Assembly: GCF_049445855.1 (NCBI RefSeq)
Contig: NZ_JBMSDV010000002.1
Location: forward strand, 248,001-312,000
Length of the DNA stretch: 64,000 bases
Reading direction: 5' to 3'
DNA from: JAGOCV01 sp049445855
GTDB lineage: Bacteria; Pseudomonadota; Gammaproteobacteria; Burkholderiales; Burkholderiaceae_C
A program made the translations under genes and the position numbers. Under the pieces are notes generated by a model that saw only the letters and a program-made list of their open reading frames with translations, searched no databases and was not told the origin of the DNA. Positions 24,897-34,331 of the stretch are shown in pieces. The stretch's first letter is position 1. Every line of letters begins with the position of its first letter.

Positions 24897-25298
24897 TCAG
24901 CCACCAGCGCGCTTGTCGGCCTTGGCGTTCGCATGGGCGGCCTTGGCGTCCTTCACGCAGGCATCCTTGGCATTGCCGGCCAGGTCATCGCACTTTTCCT
25001 TGGCGGTTTCATAGGCTGTGTCTGCCTTGACTTCGGCGACCTTGGCGGTTGCCTTGGGGCTGGGCTTGTACTGGGCGTCGAGTTCGGCCTTGGCGACCTT
25101 TTCCGCTCCCTTGGCCTCGGCCATGCAGATGTCCTTGGCATTGGCGCTCATCGAGTCGCAGCGTTCCTTGGCGGACTTGTAGGTCGCTTCGATGCTCTTT
25201 TCCTGTGCCTTGTATTCGTCCTTGGTCACGGCGGAAGCGCCCGTCGCAAAGCCGAAAGAGCAGGCCATGGCAACGATGAGGGGAAGGGTCTTTTTCAT
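24897..25298 (-). CDS. Small exported protein with duplicated Cys motif, function unknown
   Basis: This 133-residue protein has a clear signal peptide (MKKTLPLIVAMACSFGFATG, cleavage near ASA). The mature part is Lys/Ala/Glu-rich and helical, with an internal duplication: ERCDSMSANAKDICMAEAKG and EKCDDLAGNAKDACVKDAKA each contain a Cys pair about 11 residues apart that could form a disulfide inside a helical hairpin. AGGAGA lies 8 bases before the ATG. The very long open frame extending upstream over pncB is an antisense shadow and was trimmed. I do not recognise a characterised family. Confidence 0.75.
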   Translation of the reverse strand: MKKTLPLIVAMACSFGFATGASAVTKDEYKAQEKSIEATYKSAKERCDSMSANAKDICMAEAKGAEKVAKAELDAQYKPSPKATAKVAEVKADTAYETAKEKCDDLAGNAKDACVKDAKAAHANAKADKRAGG

Positions 25299-25502
25299 TT
25301 GCGATCTCCTGTGAAGTAGTTGAACTCGAGGGGTGCGATACCCGTGACGCCACTTTAGGAGCTGGGGCGCAGGAGCGCGGTAGGACGGGCAGGGAGCCGG
25401 GCGTAATCCCGAGCCTACAGGGTGGGCGGGGGCGGGCGATAATGCGGCGTCGCCACACGGCGGCCCTGTCGGGACAAGACAGGCCACAGTTCCAGAGTCT
25501 TC

Positions 25503-26699
25503 ATGATCATCACGAGTCTCCTCGATACCGACCTGTACAAATTCACCATGATGCAGGTGGTGCTGCATCAGTTTCCCGGCGCGCAGGTGGAGTACAAATT
25601 CCGCTGCCGCAACCCTGGCGTCAAGCTTGCGCCTTACGTCAACGAGATCCGCGAGGAAATCCGTGGCCTGTGCAGCCTGCACTTCCAGGACGCCGAGCTC
25701 GCGTACCTGCGCTCGATGCGCTTCATCAAGAGCGACTTTGTCGACTTCCTCGCGTTGTTCAGGCTCAACGAGAAGTACATCTCCATCGTGCCGCAGGCCA
25801 ATGGCGAGATCGAGGTGTCGATCAAGGGCCCGTGGCTGCACACCATCCTCTTCGAAATCCCCGTGCTGGCCATCATCAACGAGGTCTATTTCCGCAACAC
25901 GCAGGAGCGCCCTGACCTGGCCGAAGGCCGCAGCCGTCTCACGACCAAGATCGCGCAACTGCGCGGCGAAGGTCTGGCCGAGCTCAAGATCGCAGACTAC
26001 GGCACGCGCCGCCGTTTCTCCAAGGCGTGGCACGAGGAAGTGCTGACCACGCTGGCTTCCCAGCTGGGTACCGGTGCGACGGGCCAGTTCGCCGGCACGA
26101 GCAATGTGCTGTTCGCCATGAAACTCGGCTACACGCCGCTGGGCACCATGGCGCACGAATACCTGCAGGCCTGCCAGGCGCTCGGCCCGCGCCTGCGCGA
26201 CAGTCAGGTGTTCGGCTTCGAGTCGTGGGCGAAGGAATACCGCGGCGACCTCGGCATCGCACTGTCGGACGTGTACGGCATGAGCGCTTTCCTGCGCGAC
26301 TTCGACATGTTCTTCTGCAAGCTGTTCGACGGCGCACGCCACGACAGCGGAGACCCGTTCAACTGGGGCGAGCGCATGATCGCGCATTACACGAACAACC
26401 GGGTCGATCCGCGCACCAAGACGCTGATCTTCAGCGACGGCCTGACGGTGCCGCGCACTATCGAGCTGTATCGCCAGTTCCAGGGTCGCTGCCAGCTTGC
26501 GTTCGGCATCGGCACCAATCTCACCAACGACCTGGGCGATCCACCTGCGCACGAGCCGCTGCAGATCGTCATCAAGATGGTCCGCTGCAACGGGCAGCCG
26601 GTGGCCAAGCTGTCGGACACGCCGTCCAAGAACATGTGCGACGACGAGCGCTATCTGGCCTATCTGCGGCAGGTGTTCGACATCCCGCAGCCGGCGTGA
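25503..26699 (+). CDS. pncB: Nicotinate phosphoribosyltransferase
   Basis: This 398-residue enzyme makes nicotinate mononucleotide from nicotinate and phosphoribosyl pyrophosphate, the entry step of NAD salvage. N-terminal LLDTDLYKFTMMQVVLHQFP is diagnostic, and GTRRRFSKAWHEEVL and ARHDSGDPFNWGERMI hold the catalytic His and substrate-binding residues. Length matches the bacterial PncB of about 400 residues. About 200 bases before it carry no gene; a -10-like GATAAT lies at 25438-25443 but its -35 is poor. Confidence 0.95.
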   Translation: MIITSLLDTDLYKFTMMQVVLHQFPGAQVEYKFRCRNPGVKLAPYVNEIREEIRGLCSLHFQDAELAYLRSMRFIKSDFVDFLALFRLNEKYISIVPQANGEIEVSIKGPWLHTILFEIPVLAIINEVYFRNTQERPDLAEGRSRLTTKIAQLRGEGLAELKIADYGTRRRFSKAWHEEVLTTLASQLGTGATGQFAGTSNVLFAMKLGYTPLGTMAHEYLQACQALGPRLRDSQVFGFESWAKEYRGDLGIALSDVYGMSAFLRDFDMFFCKLFDGARHDSGDPFNWGERMIAHYTNNRVDPRTKTLIFSDGLTVPRTIELYRQFQGRCQLAFGIGTNLTNDLGDPPAHEPLQIVIKMVRCNGQPVAKLSDTPSKNMCDDERYLAYLRQVFDIPQPA

Positions 26700-26742
26700 T
26701 GCCGGGCTTGCAACAACCGACAACTGAAGTGGGGACACAGAG

Positions 26743-28152
26743 ATGAAGACAGGCTTGCGTTGGGCATGCGCGTTGGGGGCAATGGCGTTGCCGGGGTTGG
26801 CGATGGCGGCCGATTTCGATGGTTCGAAACTTTCACCGCTGTGGGGGGTGCCGTTCGCGGGCATCCTGTTGTCCATTGCATTGATGCCATTGCTGACGCC
26901 GGTGTTCTGGCATCACCACTTCGGCAAGGTGGCGGCCGCCTGGGCGCTCGTGTTCCTCGTGCCGTTCGCGTTGATGTATGGGCTGCAGGTCGCGGGTACC
27001 AGCCTCGTGCACGCGCTGCTGGCCGAGTACATCCCGTTCATCATCCTGCTGACGGCGCTGTTCACGGTCGCGGGCGGTATCCACATCCGCGGTAACCTGC
27101 ATGGCAGCCCGGCGCTCAACACGGCCATCCTGGCCATCGGCTCCGTGCTGGCGAGTTTCATGGGCACGACCGGCGCGTCGATGCTGCTGATCCGCCCGCT
27201 GATCCGCGCCAACGACAACCGTGTGCATCGCGCACATGTGATCGTGTTCTTCATCTTCATCGTGTCGAATGCCGGCGGCTCGCTCACGCCGCTGGGCGAT
27301 CCACCACTCTTCCTCGGCTTCCTGAAGGGCGTCGATTTCTTCTGGACGGTGAAGCACATATTTCCCGAAACGCTGTTCCTCGTCGGAGCCTTGCTGGTGA
27401 TCTTCCATGTGCTCGATACCTGGTACTACCGCAAGGAGGGTGTGCTTCCCATGGACCCGACGCCGGACACGCCGCGCCTCGCTTTCGACGGCGCCGTCAA
27501 CTTCCTGTTGCTGGGCGGGGTGGTCGGCCTTGTGCTCCTCAGCGGCTTCTGGAAGTCGCCCGTGGTGTTCGACATCGCAGGAACCGAAGTCGGCCTGCCC
27601 GGCATCGTGCGCGACATCGGCCTGATCGGCATCACGTTGCTTTCGTTGCAGATCACGAGCGCCAAGGTGCATGAGGACAACCAGTTCTCGTGGGGCCCCA
27701 TGCTGGAGGTGGCCAAGCTCTTCGCAGGCATCTTCCTCACCATCATCCCGGTCATCGCGATGCTGAAGGCGGGCGCGCAGGGGCCGTTCGGGGCGATCGT
27801 GTCTGCGGTCACGCGGCCTGATGGCACGCCGATTCCTGCGATGTACTTCTGGGCAACCGGCGCGCTCAGTTCCTTCCTGGACAACGCACCGACCTACCTC
27901 GTGTTCTTCAACACCGCAGGCGGCGACCCGCAGGCGCTCATGACCACGCTTGCACCCACGCTGGCTGCGGTTTCGGCCGGTGCGGTGTTCATGGGCGCCA
28001 ACACCTACATCGGCAATGCGCCCAATCTCATGGTCAAGGCGATCGCCGAAGACCGTGGCGTGAAGATGCCCAGCTTCTTCGGCTACATGCTGTGGTCGGG
28101 CGCAATCCTGATCCCGCTGTTCATCGCAATGACATTCATCTGGTTCCGTTGA
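26743..28152 (+). CDS. Sodium:proton antiporter / citrate-transporter-like membrane protein
   Basis: This 469-residue protein has about 12 membrane segments. It fits the ion-transporter superfamily branch annotated as NhaD-like antiporter or CitMHS_2. The loop NAGGSLTPLGDPPLFLGFL and the second-half counterpart SSFLDNAPTYLVFF are the paired re-entrant motifs of this superfamily. An N-terminal signal-like segment ends in AMAAD. It starts 43 bases after pncB and is followed 12 bases later by a dehydrogenase gene. Whether it moves sodium or a carboxylate cannot be decided from the sequence. Confidence 0.8.
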   Translation: MKTGLRWACALGAMALPGLAMAADFDGSKLSPLWGVPFAGILLSIALMPLLTPVFWHHHFGKVAAAWALVFLVPFALMYGLQVAGTSLVHALLAEYIPFIILLTALFTVAGGIHIRGNLHGSPALNTAILAIGSVLASFMGTTGASMLLIRPLIRANDNRVHRAHVIVFFIFIVSNAGGSLTPLGDPPLFLGFLKGVDFFWTVKHIFPETLFLVGALLVIFHVLDTWYYRKEGVLPMDPTPDTPRLAFDGAVNFLLLGGVVGLVLLSGFWKSPVVFDIAGTEVGLPGIVRDIGLIGITLLSLQITSAKVHEDNQFSWGPMLEVAKLFAGIFLTIIPVIAMLKAGAQGPFGAIVSAVTRPDGTPIPAMYFWATGALSSFLDNAPTYLVFFNTAGGDPQALMTTLAPTLAAVSAGAVFMGANTYIGNAPNLMVKAIAEDRGVKMPSFFGYMLWSGAILIPLFIAMTFIWFR

Positions 28153-28164
28153 GGAGTAGCAAAC

Positions 28165-29148
28165 ATGACCAAACCCAAGGTGCTCGTGGCGCGGGCGATC
28201 TTTCCCGAGGTGATCGGGAAACTCTCGCAGCATTTCGACGTGGAGTCGAACCCGTCGGACGAAATCTGGAGCAAACCTGACTTCATCGCGAAGCTGAAGG
28301 GCAAAGTGGGCGTGTTCACCACGGGCAGCGAGCGCATCGATGCCGAGGTGCTGGCTGCCAGTCCGGACCTGAAGATCTGCGCCAACATGGCCGTGGGCTA
28401 CAACAACTTCGATGTGGACGCGATGACCGCGCGCGGCGTGCTCGGCACCAACGCGCCCGACGTGTTGACGGAAACCACGGCGGACTTCGGCTTCGCGCTG
28501 CTCATGGCAACGGCGCGCCGCGTCACCGAGAGCGAGCATTACCTGCGTGCCGGCCTCTGGACCAAGTGGTCCTTCGACATGTTCGCGGGCTCTGACATCC
28601 ACGGCTCCACGCTGGGCATCATCGGCATGGGCCGCATCGGGCAGGGCATCGCACGCCGTGGCGCGCACGGCTTTGGCATGAAGGTGATCTACCACAACCG
28701 CTCGCGCCTGGACGCGGCGACCGAAGCCGAATGCAAGGCGACCTATGCCAGCAAGGAAGAAGTGCTGAAGACGTCGGATCACGTCGTGCTGGTGGTGCCG
28801 TATTCGCCGCAGTCGCACCACACCATCGGCGCGGCCGAAATCGCGATGATGAAGCCGACGGCCAACCTGATCAACATCGCACGCGGCGGCATCGTGGATG
28901 ACGCTGCGCTCGCCGTTGCCCTGAAAAACAGACAGATCGCCGCTGCCGGCCTGGATGTGTTCGAGGGCGAGCCCAAGCTCAACCCCGCGCTGCTCGACGT
29001 GCCGAACGTGGTGCTGACGCCGCACATCGCGAGCGCCACCATTCCCACGCGCAAGGCGATGGCGAACCTGGCGGCGGACAACCTGATCGGCTATCTCACA
29101 AAGAACAAGCCGTTGACACCACTCAACCCGCAAGTGATCAAGGGCTGA
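28165..29148 (+). CDS. D-2-hydroxyacid dehydrogenase (glyoxylate/hydroxypyruvate reductase type)
   Basis: This 327-residue NAD(P)-dependent enzyme has the nucleotide-binding GMGRIGQGIARR motif and the catalytic triad of the D-2-hydroxyacid dehydrogenase family: Arg in NIARGGIVDD, Glu in FEGEP and His in TPHIASAT. Similarity is greatest to glycerate dehydrogenase/GhrB-like enzymes that reduce glyoxylate or hydroxypyruvate. GAGGAG lies ahead of the ATG. The gene is close behind the ion transporter and 13 bases ahead of rmuC, but the three need not share a function. Confidence 0.9.
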   Translation: MTKPKVLVARAIFPEVIGKLSQHFDVESNPSDEIWSKPDFIAKLKGKVGVFTTGSERIDAEVLAASPDLKICANMAVGYNNFDVDAMTARGVLGTNAPDVLTETTADFGFALLMATARRVTESEHYLRAGLWTKWSFDMFAGSDIHGSTLGIIGMGRIGQGIARRGAHGFGMKVIYHNRSRLDAATEAECKATYASKEEVLKTSDHVVLVVPYSPQSHHTIGAAEIAMMKPTANLINIARGGIVDDAALAVALKNRQIAAAGLDVFEGEPKLNPALLDVPNVVLTPHIASATIPTRKAMANLAADNLIGYLTKNKPLTPLNPQVIKG

Positions 29149-29161
29149 GGCGCACCTGTTC

Positions 29162-30553
29162 ATGGAATCTCCGCTCGTCCTCTGGATACTGGCGCTGCTG
29201 TGCGCATTGAACCTCGTGCTGCTCGCGGTGCTGTTGCTGCGCAGCGGGCGCAAGGACGATGGGGCCGGGCAGGCTGCACAAGCCGCGCTGGTGGCCAGCC
29301 TCCAGCCTCTCGTGCAGAGCGCCATCCAGACAGCGACGCAGCGCTCCGAGGCTGAAGTGCGGCGCGAAATCGCCGACACCTCGCGCGCCACGCGTGCCGA
29401 ACTGGCGCAGAGCATTTCGACCTTCCAGCAGGCCCTGGTGCAACAGGGCGCGGAGGCCACGCGCACGCAGAACGCGCAACTCGACGCCTTCTCGCAGCAG
29501 CTCACGCTGCTGCAGAAGTCGCTGGGCGACACGCTCACCACGCAGCTGCAGGCACTGAGTGACGCGAACGCGCGCCGCATTTCCGAGGTTCGCGCGACCC
29601 TCGAAGCGCAGCTCGCGCAACTGCAGCAGACCAATGCCACCAAGCTGGACGAGATGCGTCGCACGGTGGACGAAAAACTGCAATCCACGCTGGAAACGCG
29701 TCTGGGCGAAAGCTTCAAGCAGGTGGCCGAGCGGCTGGAACAGGTGCACAAGGGCCTGGGTGAAATGCAGACGCTGGCGCAAGGCGTCGGCGACCTCAAG
29801 CACCTGCTGACCAACGTGAAGACGCGCGGCATGTTCGGCGAAGCGCAGCTCGGCGCGTTGCTGGAGCAGGTGTTCTCGCCCGAGCAATACGCCGCACAGG
29901 TGGTCACGCGACCGGGCAGTCGCAACAACGTCGACTTCGCCATCCGGCTGCCGGGCAAATCGGTCGACGGCACGCCGCTCTGGTTGCCGATCGACGCGAA
30001 GTTCCCCAACGAAGATTACGAGCGCCTGCTGGACGCGCAGCAGCGTGCCGATGCCATCGCGGCCGACGCAGCGGGCAAGGCGCTGGAGGTGCGCATCCGC
30101 CTCGAGGCCAAGTCGATCAGCGAGAAGTACATCGAGCCGCCGCACACGACGGATTTCGCCATCCTGTTCCTGCCGACCGAAGGCCTGTACGCCGAAGTAC
30201 TGCGCAGACCCGGCCTCATGGACGCCCTGCAGCGCGACCACCGCGTCACACTCGCCGGGCCGACCACGCTGCTGGCCATGCTCAGTTCGCTGCAGATGGG
30301 CTTTCGAACGCTGGCGCTGGAGAAGCGCTCCAGCGAGGTCTGGCAGGTACTGGGTGCGGTCAAGACGGAGTTCGGCAAGTTCGGTGACGTGCTCACGCGT
30401 GTGAAGAACCAGACCGAGACCGTGCTCAACACGCTCAGCAGTGCCGAGCAACGCAGCCGCGTGATGAGCCGGGCGCTGCGCAACGTCGAAGCCCTGCCCG
30501 AAGCCGAAAGCACGCGCCTCATCCCGCCGGGAGCGGAGGCTGAAGAGACTTGA
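29162..30553 (+). CDS. rmuC: DNA recombination protein RmuC
   Basis: This 463-residue protein has an N-terminal membrane anchor (LVLWILALLCALNLVLLAVLLL), a long coiled coil (about residues 40-210, rich in Gln, Ala and Glu) and a C-terminal nuclease-like domain with RPGSRNNVDFAIRLPG and LPIDAKFPNEDYERL, where D-x-K resembles the PD-(D/E)XK core. RmuC limits rearrangement at inverted repeats; its biochemical activity is poorly known. Its TGA overlaps the TTG start of the following MFS gene. Confidence 0.93.
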   Translation: MESPLVLWILALLCALNLVLLAVLLLRSGRKDDGAGQAAQAALVASLQPLVQSAIQTATQRSEAEVRREIADTSRATRAELAQSISTFQQALVQQGAEATRTQNAQLDAFSQQLTLLQKSLGDTLTTQLQALSDANARRISEVRATLEAQLAQLQQTNATKLDEMRRTVDEKLQSTLETRLGESFKQVAERLEQVHKGLGEMQTLAQGVGDLKHLLTNVKTRGMFGEAQLGALLEQVFSPEQYAAQVVTRPGSRNNVDFAIRLPGKSVDGTPLWLPIDAKFPNEDYERLLDAQQRADAIAADAAGKALEVRIRLEAKSISEKYIEPPHTTDFAILFLPTEGLYAEVLRRPGLMDALQRDHRVTLAGPTTLLAMLSSLQMGFRTLALEKRSSEVWQVLGAVKTEFGKFGDVLTRVKNQTETVLNTLSSAEQRSRVMSRALRNVEALPEAESTRLIPPGAEAEET

Positions 30554-31719
30554 ACGCGGAACTCGTCCGGCTGATCGCCGCGCAGGTCTGCATCCATGCC
30601 TGCATGACCGGCCTGCGCATGGCCACGCCGTTGCTGGCGCTGCGTGAAGGGTTCAGCCCTGCGGCGGTCGGCTTCCTGCTTGCACTGTTCGCGCTCACGC
30701 AGGTGTTCCTGGCATTGCCCGCGGGTCGATTCGCCGACCTCAACGGTCTGCGCAAACCGGTGCGATGGTCCATCGTGGTGGCCGTTCTGGGCGCCGGCGT
30801 TGCCGTGATCTGGCCGGTGTATCCGGTGTTGTGCATTGCGGCACTGGCCAGCGGCGGGGCCACCGGCGTGGCCACCATTGCCTTGCAGCGGCATGTCGGC
30901 CGCGCGGTGCATTCGACGACACAACTCAAGCAGGTGTTCAGCTGGCTGGCGCTCGGGCCGGCGGTGTCCAACTTCATCGGGCCGTTCTGCGCGGGGCTGC
31001 TCATCGACCATGCCGGCACCACGGCGGGTGACACGACGGGCTATCGTGCCGCGTTCCTGCTGATGGCGGTTTTCCCGCTGGCGGCGTGGTGGTGGGTGCA
31101 CCGGGTGAAGGAGCTGCCCCCCGTGGTGGCGGACGCCAACGGGCCGCGTCGGGCGTGGGACCTGTTGGGCGAGCCGATGTTCAGGCGTCTGCTCATCGTC
31201 AACTGGATCCTCTCGTCATGCTGGGACGTCCATACCTTCGTCGTGCCCATCATCGGGCACGAGCGTGGTCTGAGCGCGTCTGTGATCGGCTCCATCCTCG
31301 GCGCTTTTGCCCTGGCTGCAGCAGCGGTCCGCGTGGCGCTGCCCATCCTGGCCGAGCGCTTGCGCGAGTGGGCGGTGATCTCGGGCGCAATGCTGATGAC
31401 GGCTGTGCTGTTCTCCATCTATCCGCTGCTGCATTCGGCACTGGCCATGGGCGCGTGTTCGGTGCTGCTGGGCATTGCACTGGGCTCCGTGCAGCCGATG
31501 GTCATGAGCACCCTGCACCAGATCACCCCCGAAGCGAGGCACGGCGAGGCGCTGGGCTTGCGCCTCATGGCCATCAATGCATCCAGCGTGACGATGCCCA
31601 TGCTGTTCGGCGCCCTGGGGGCCGTCATCGGCGTCGCGGGTGTGTTCTGGATCGTTGGCGCGGTGGTGGGGGTGGCCACCCGCTCAGCCTGGCAACTCAG
31701 GCCGGCAGCAAGCGTCTAG
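30550..31719 (+). CDS. Major facilitator superfamily transporter
   Basis: This 389-residue membrane protein has 12 predicted helices and the MFS loop 2-3 motif GRFADLNGLRKPVRW. The TTG start overlapping the rmuC stop (TTGA) keeps the first helix; the next ATG would cut into it. The substrate is not identifiable. Loss of the acidic residue in the usual D/GxxxDRxGRR motif is modest and common in uncharacterised MFS groups. Confidence 0.82.
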   Translation: MNAELVRLIAAQVCIHACMTGLRMATPLLALREGFSPAAVGFLLALFALTQVFLALPAGRFADLNGLRKPVRWSIVVAVLGAGVAVIWPVYPVLCIAALASGGATGVATIALQRHVGRAVHSTTQLKQVFSWLALGPAVSNFIGPFCAGLLIDHAGTTAGDTTGYRAAFLLMAVFPLAAWWWVHRVKELPPVVADANGPRRAWDLLGEPMFRRLLIVNWILSSCWDVHTFVVPIIGHERGLSASVIGSILGAFALAAAAVRVALPILAERLREWAVISGAMLMTAVLFSIYPLLHSALAMGACSVLLGIALGSVQPMVMSTLHQITPEARHGEALGLRLMAINASSVTMPMLFGALGAVIGVAGVFWIVGAVVGVATRSAWQLRPAASV

Positions 31720-31758
31720 ACGCGCGTGCGGGGTGGCGACAGAAGGTCGACCGGCCGA

Positions 31759-32634
31759 TCAAAGCCGGTAGAACTTGCGGATGCCGTCCCATGCCGCTTC
31801 GGGCGTGTCGGCGTACTGGAACAAGTCCAGGTCTTCCGGGGAAATCGCACCTTCTTCCACCAGAACCTCCAGGTTCAGCAGGCGCTTCCAGTAGTCACTG
31901 CCGAACAGGATGATCGGCACCGGCTTGGCCTTGCGCGTCTGCACGAGCGTGATGACTTCGAAGACCTCGTCCAGCGTGCCGAAGCCGCCCGGGAAGGCAA
32001 CCAGCGCCTTCGCGCGCATCATGAAGTGCATCTTGCGCAACGCGAAGTAGTGGAACTTGAAGTTGAGCGAGGGGGACACGTACTTGTTGCCGCTCTGCTC
32101 ATGCGGCAATGCGATGTTCAGGCCGACGGTGAGTGCGCCCATTTCATGCGCGCCGCGATTGGCGGCTTCCATGATGCCGGGGCCGCCGCCGGTGCAGACG
32201 TAGATGCGCTCCTGCACAGGGCGCTCGGCGCTGTAGCTCGCGACGAGCCGGCCGAACAACCGGGCCTGGTCGTAGTAGTGGGCGTTGCGCACGTGGCGGC
32301 GCGCCAGCGTGAGCGCCGCTTCGTCGCCGCTGGCTTCTGCAGCGGCGAGAGCCGCCTGCGCCGTCTCGGGGGCGGGAAAGCGTGCGCTGCCGTAGACCAC
32401 GACCGTGTTGTCGATGCCTTGCGCCGCCTGGGCGAGGTCGGGCTTGAGCATCTCGAGCTGGAAGCGGATGCCGCGGGTCTCGCGGCGAAGCAGGAATTCG
32501 GGGTCGGCAAAAGCCAGCCGGTACGCGTCGGCGTCGAGCGGCTCGCCGGAATTGGCATGCGCCTGCAGCTCGGCCCACGCATCTGCAAGGCGGCGTTCGG
32601 ACAGGTTTTCCGTCAGGTTTTCGGTGTTTTCCAT
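31759..32634 (-). CDS. LOG-family protein (TIGR00730, nucleotide 5'-monophosphate phosphoribohydrolase type)
   Basis: This 291-residue protein has a Rossmann-like fold with the signature PGGFGTLDEVFEVITLVQ, the PGGxGTxxE motif of lysine-decarboxylase-like LOG proteins. Characterised members cleave nucleoside monophosphates, for example cytokinin ribotides. CTGGGPGIMEAANRGA is the preceding conserved block. An N-terminal helical extension of about 90 residues is longer than in minimal LOG proteins but is seen in the larger subgroup. The natural bacterial substrate is unknown. Confidence 0.88.
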   Translation of the reverse strand: MENTENLTENLSERRLADAWAELQAHANSGEPLDADAYRLAFADPEFLLRRETRGIRFQLEMLKPDLAQAAQGIDNTVVVYGSARFPAPETAQAALAAAEASGDEAALTLARRHVRNAHYYDQARLFGRLVASYSAERPVQERIYVCTGGGPGIMEAANRGAHEMGALTVGLNIALPHEQSGNKYVSPSLNFKFHYFALRKMHFMMRAKALVAFPGGFGTLDEVFEVITLVQTRKAKPVPIILFGSDYWKRLLNLEVLVEEGAISPEDLDLFQYADTPEAAWDGIRKFYRL

Positions 32635-32694
32635 ATGAATCAGTGGTGGCTTGTTGCCTGAAGCGATTGTCGTACCAGCCGTGCAAGCTTGTCG

Positions 32695-33573
32695 CTACAG
32701 GGCAATTGCGAGTGCCAGCGGCACGAAGACGACCGCCAGCGCGTTGCCCAGCATGATCATCGCCGCGACTTTCTCAGGCTCCTGCCTGTAACGGTCGGCC
32801 AGCATGAACTGCATGACAGCCGGCGGCAACGCGGAGAACAGGATGAGTTGCGCGCGTTGGTCGCCTTCCATGCCCATGGCCCAGGTCAGCGGAATGGCGA
32901 TCAGCAGGCCCAGGATCGGCCGGGCGAGCGCGCCCAGCAGGCCCAGCTTCAGGGCCGCGCGCCGAAGGCTGGTGAGCCGCACGCCCAGGGCGAACAGCAT
33001 CATCGGCAACGTGGCATCGCCCAGCAACTTCATGCCCGACATGGCCAGATCGGGCGGGCGGATGCCGGAGACCGTGCTGGCGAAGCCGAGCAGGGTGGCC
33101 AGCATCAATGGGCTCAGCAGCAGGTCACGCGTGCGCGCATCGCGGCTCGTGATGCGTGTTCCCAGCGAAAAATGGAGCAGGTTGTTCAGCGAAAACAGTG
33201 CGACGGCCGCGCCGAAGTTGGCGGGGCCGAAGGCCAGCAGCGCCAGCGGCAGGCCCATGTTGCCGCAGTTGTTGGCCATGACGACCGGCACGAGCGTGCG
33301 CGGCTGCGTGCCCGTGACACGCGCCAGTCCCCAGGCCAGCAGGCCGCAGCCCAGGATCACGATGGTGCCGCCGAGCAGGAGCCAGAGATGGTCCTGCAGG
33401 CGGAAGCTGCGATCTGCCAGCGCGGTGAAGACGAGCAGGGGGGCCAGCACGTCCAGGGCAATGCGATTGAAGGTGGAGAGGTCCGGCCTGGTCTTGCGTC
33501 CGTAGAAGAAGCCGATCGCCACCACGAAGAACACCGGCACGATGATGCGGGCGATGCGTTCAATCAGGTCCAT
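32695..33573 (-). CDS. AEC-family (auxin efflux carrier-like) transporter
   Basis: This 292-residue protein has about ten membrane helices and is rich in Leu and Ala. NNCGNMGLPLALLAFG in the first half is the AEC/BASS-like unwound helix motif, and SALPPAVMQFMLADRY lies in the second half. Members export small organic acids or act as malonate/malate carriers. It lies downstream of efp behind a strong terminator, so it is probably transcribed separately. Substrate unknown. Confidence 0.87.
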   Translation of the reverse strand: MDLIERIARIIVPVFFVVAIGFFYGRKTRPDLSTFNRIALDVLAPLLVFTALADRSFRLQDHLWLLLGGTIVILGCGLLAWGLARVTGTQPRTLVPVVMANNCGNMGLPLALLAFGPANFGAAVALFSLNNLLHFSLGTRITSRDARTRDLLLSPLMLATLLGFASTVSGIRPPDLAMSGMKLLGDATLPMMLFALGVRLTSLRRAALKLGLLGALARPILGLLIAIPLTWAMGMEGDQRAQLILFSALPPAVMQFMLADRYRQEPEKVAAMIMLGNALAVVFVPLALAIAL

Positions 33574-33601
33574 GAGCCGGGGAAATCTCGAAGGTGAAAG
33601 A

Positions 33602-33626
33602 AAAAGGGCTCCGGATGGAGCCCTTT
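33602..33626 (-). terminator. Terminator downstream of efp
   Basis: AAAGGGCTCC (33603-33612) and GGAGCCCTTT (33617-33626) pair perfectly around GGAT. On the minus strand the stem is followed by TTTCTTTC, a U-rich tail for transcripts coming from efp. Confidence 0.85.
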
Positions 33627-33642
33627 GTCGTGACGTTGCGCC

Positions 33643-34197
33643 TCAGACGCGACGGCGGTATTCACCGGTGCGTGTGTCGATTTCGATCTTGTCGCCCTGG
33701 GCCACGAAGATCGGCACGCCGACTTCGAAGCCGGTGGCGATCTTGGCGGGTTTGAGCACCTTGCCGGACGTGTCGCCCTTGACGGCGGGCTCGGTCCAGG
33801 TGATTTCACGCTCCACGCTGGTGGGCAGTTCGACCGAGATGGCCTTGCCGTCGTAGAACACCACTTCGACGGGCATGCCGTCTTCGAGGTAGTTCAGGGC
33901 GTCGCCCATGTTCTCGGCTTCGACTTCGTACTGGTTGTATTCGGTGTCCATGCACACGTACATGGGGTCGGCGAAGTAGGAGTAGGTGCACTCCTTCTTC
34001 TCGAGGATGATCTGGTCCATCTTGTCGTCGGCCTTGAACACGACTTCGGTACCGAAGTTGTTCAGCAGGCTCTTGAGCTTCATGCGCACGGTGGCGGCGT
34101 TGCGGCCGCCGCGGGCGTATTCGGTCTTCAGCACGACCATAGGATCCTTGCCGTGCATGATGACGTTGCCGGCGCGGATTTCTTGAGCGATTTTCAT
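33643..34197 (-). CDS. efp: Elongation factor P
   Basis: This 184-residue three-domain protein relieves ribosome stalling at consecutive prolines. The tip of the first domain's loop reads EYARGGRNAATV, placing Arg at position 32. This is the residue rhamnosylated by EarP in other betaproteobacteria and pseudomonads; the lysine-type EF-P of enteric bacteria has Lys there. The earP gene lies directly upstream on the same strand, which fits. The 134 bases between them contain no recognisable gene. A strong terminator follows. Confidence 0.96.
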   Translation of the reverse strand: MKIAQEIRAGNVIMHGKDPMVVLKTEYARGGRNAATVRMKLKSLLNNFGTEVVFKADDKMDQIILEKKECTYSYFADPMYVCMDTEYNQYEVEAENMGDALNYLEDGMPVEVVFYDGKAISVELPTSVEREITWTEPAVKGDTSGKVLKPAKIATGFEVGVPIFVAQGDKIEIDTRTGEYRRRV

Positions 34198-34331
34198 GTC
34201 GTTTCTTCAGTGGTGGGCCGCCGGGCGCGTGGCGCAGGCAGATGCGCATGGAACCTGCCGAACGCCGCGCCCTGTGTGCGGCGGGGTGCTGTTGGTGCGC
34301 GTAGGGCGCAACGCCAGCAAAGCTGCGTATT

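Noticed and set aside
25299..26876. N-terminal part of a 659-codon minus-strand frame extending over pncB
   Set aside because: Only the last 133 codons have a signal peptide, ribosome-binding site and coherent composition. The rest is antisense to pncB.
26833..30009. Minus-strand open frame of 1058 codons opposite the antiporter, dehydrogenase and rmuC genes
   Set aside because: It runs antisense to three well-supported genes. Its translation is low-complexity (His, Arg, Ser rich) without family features, as expected for a GC-rich mirror frame.
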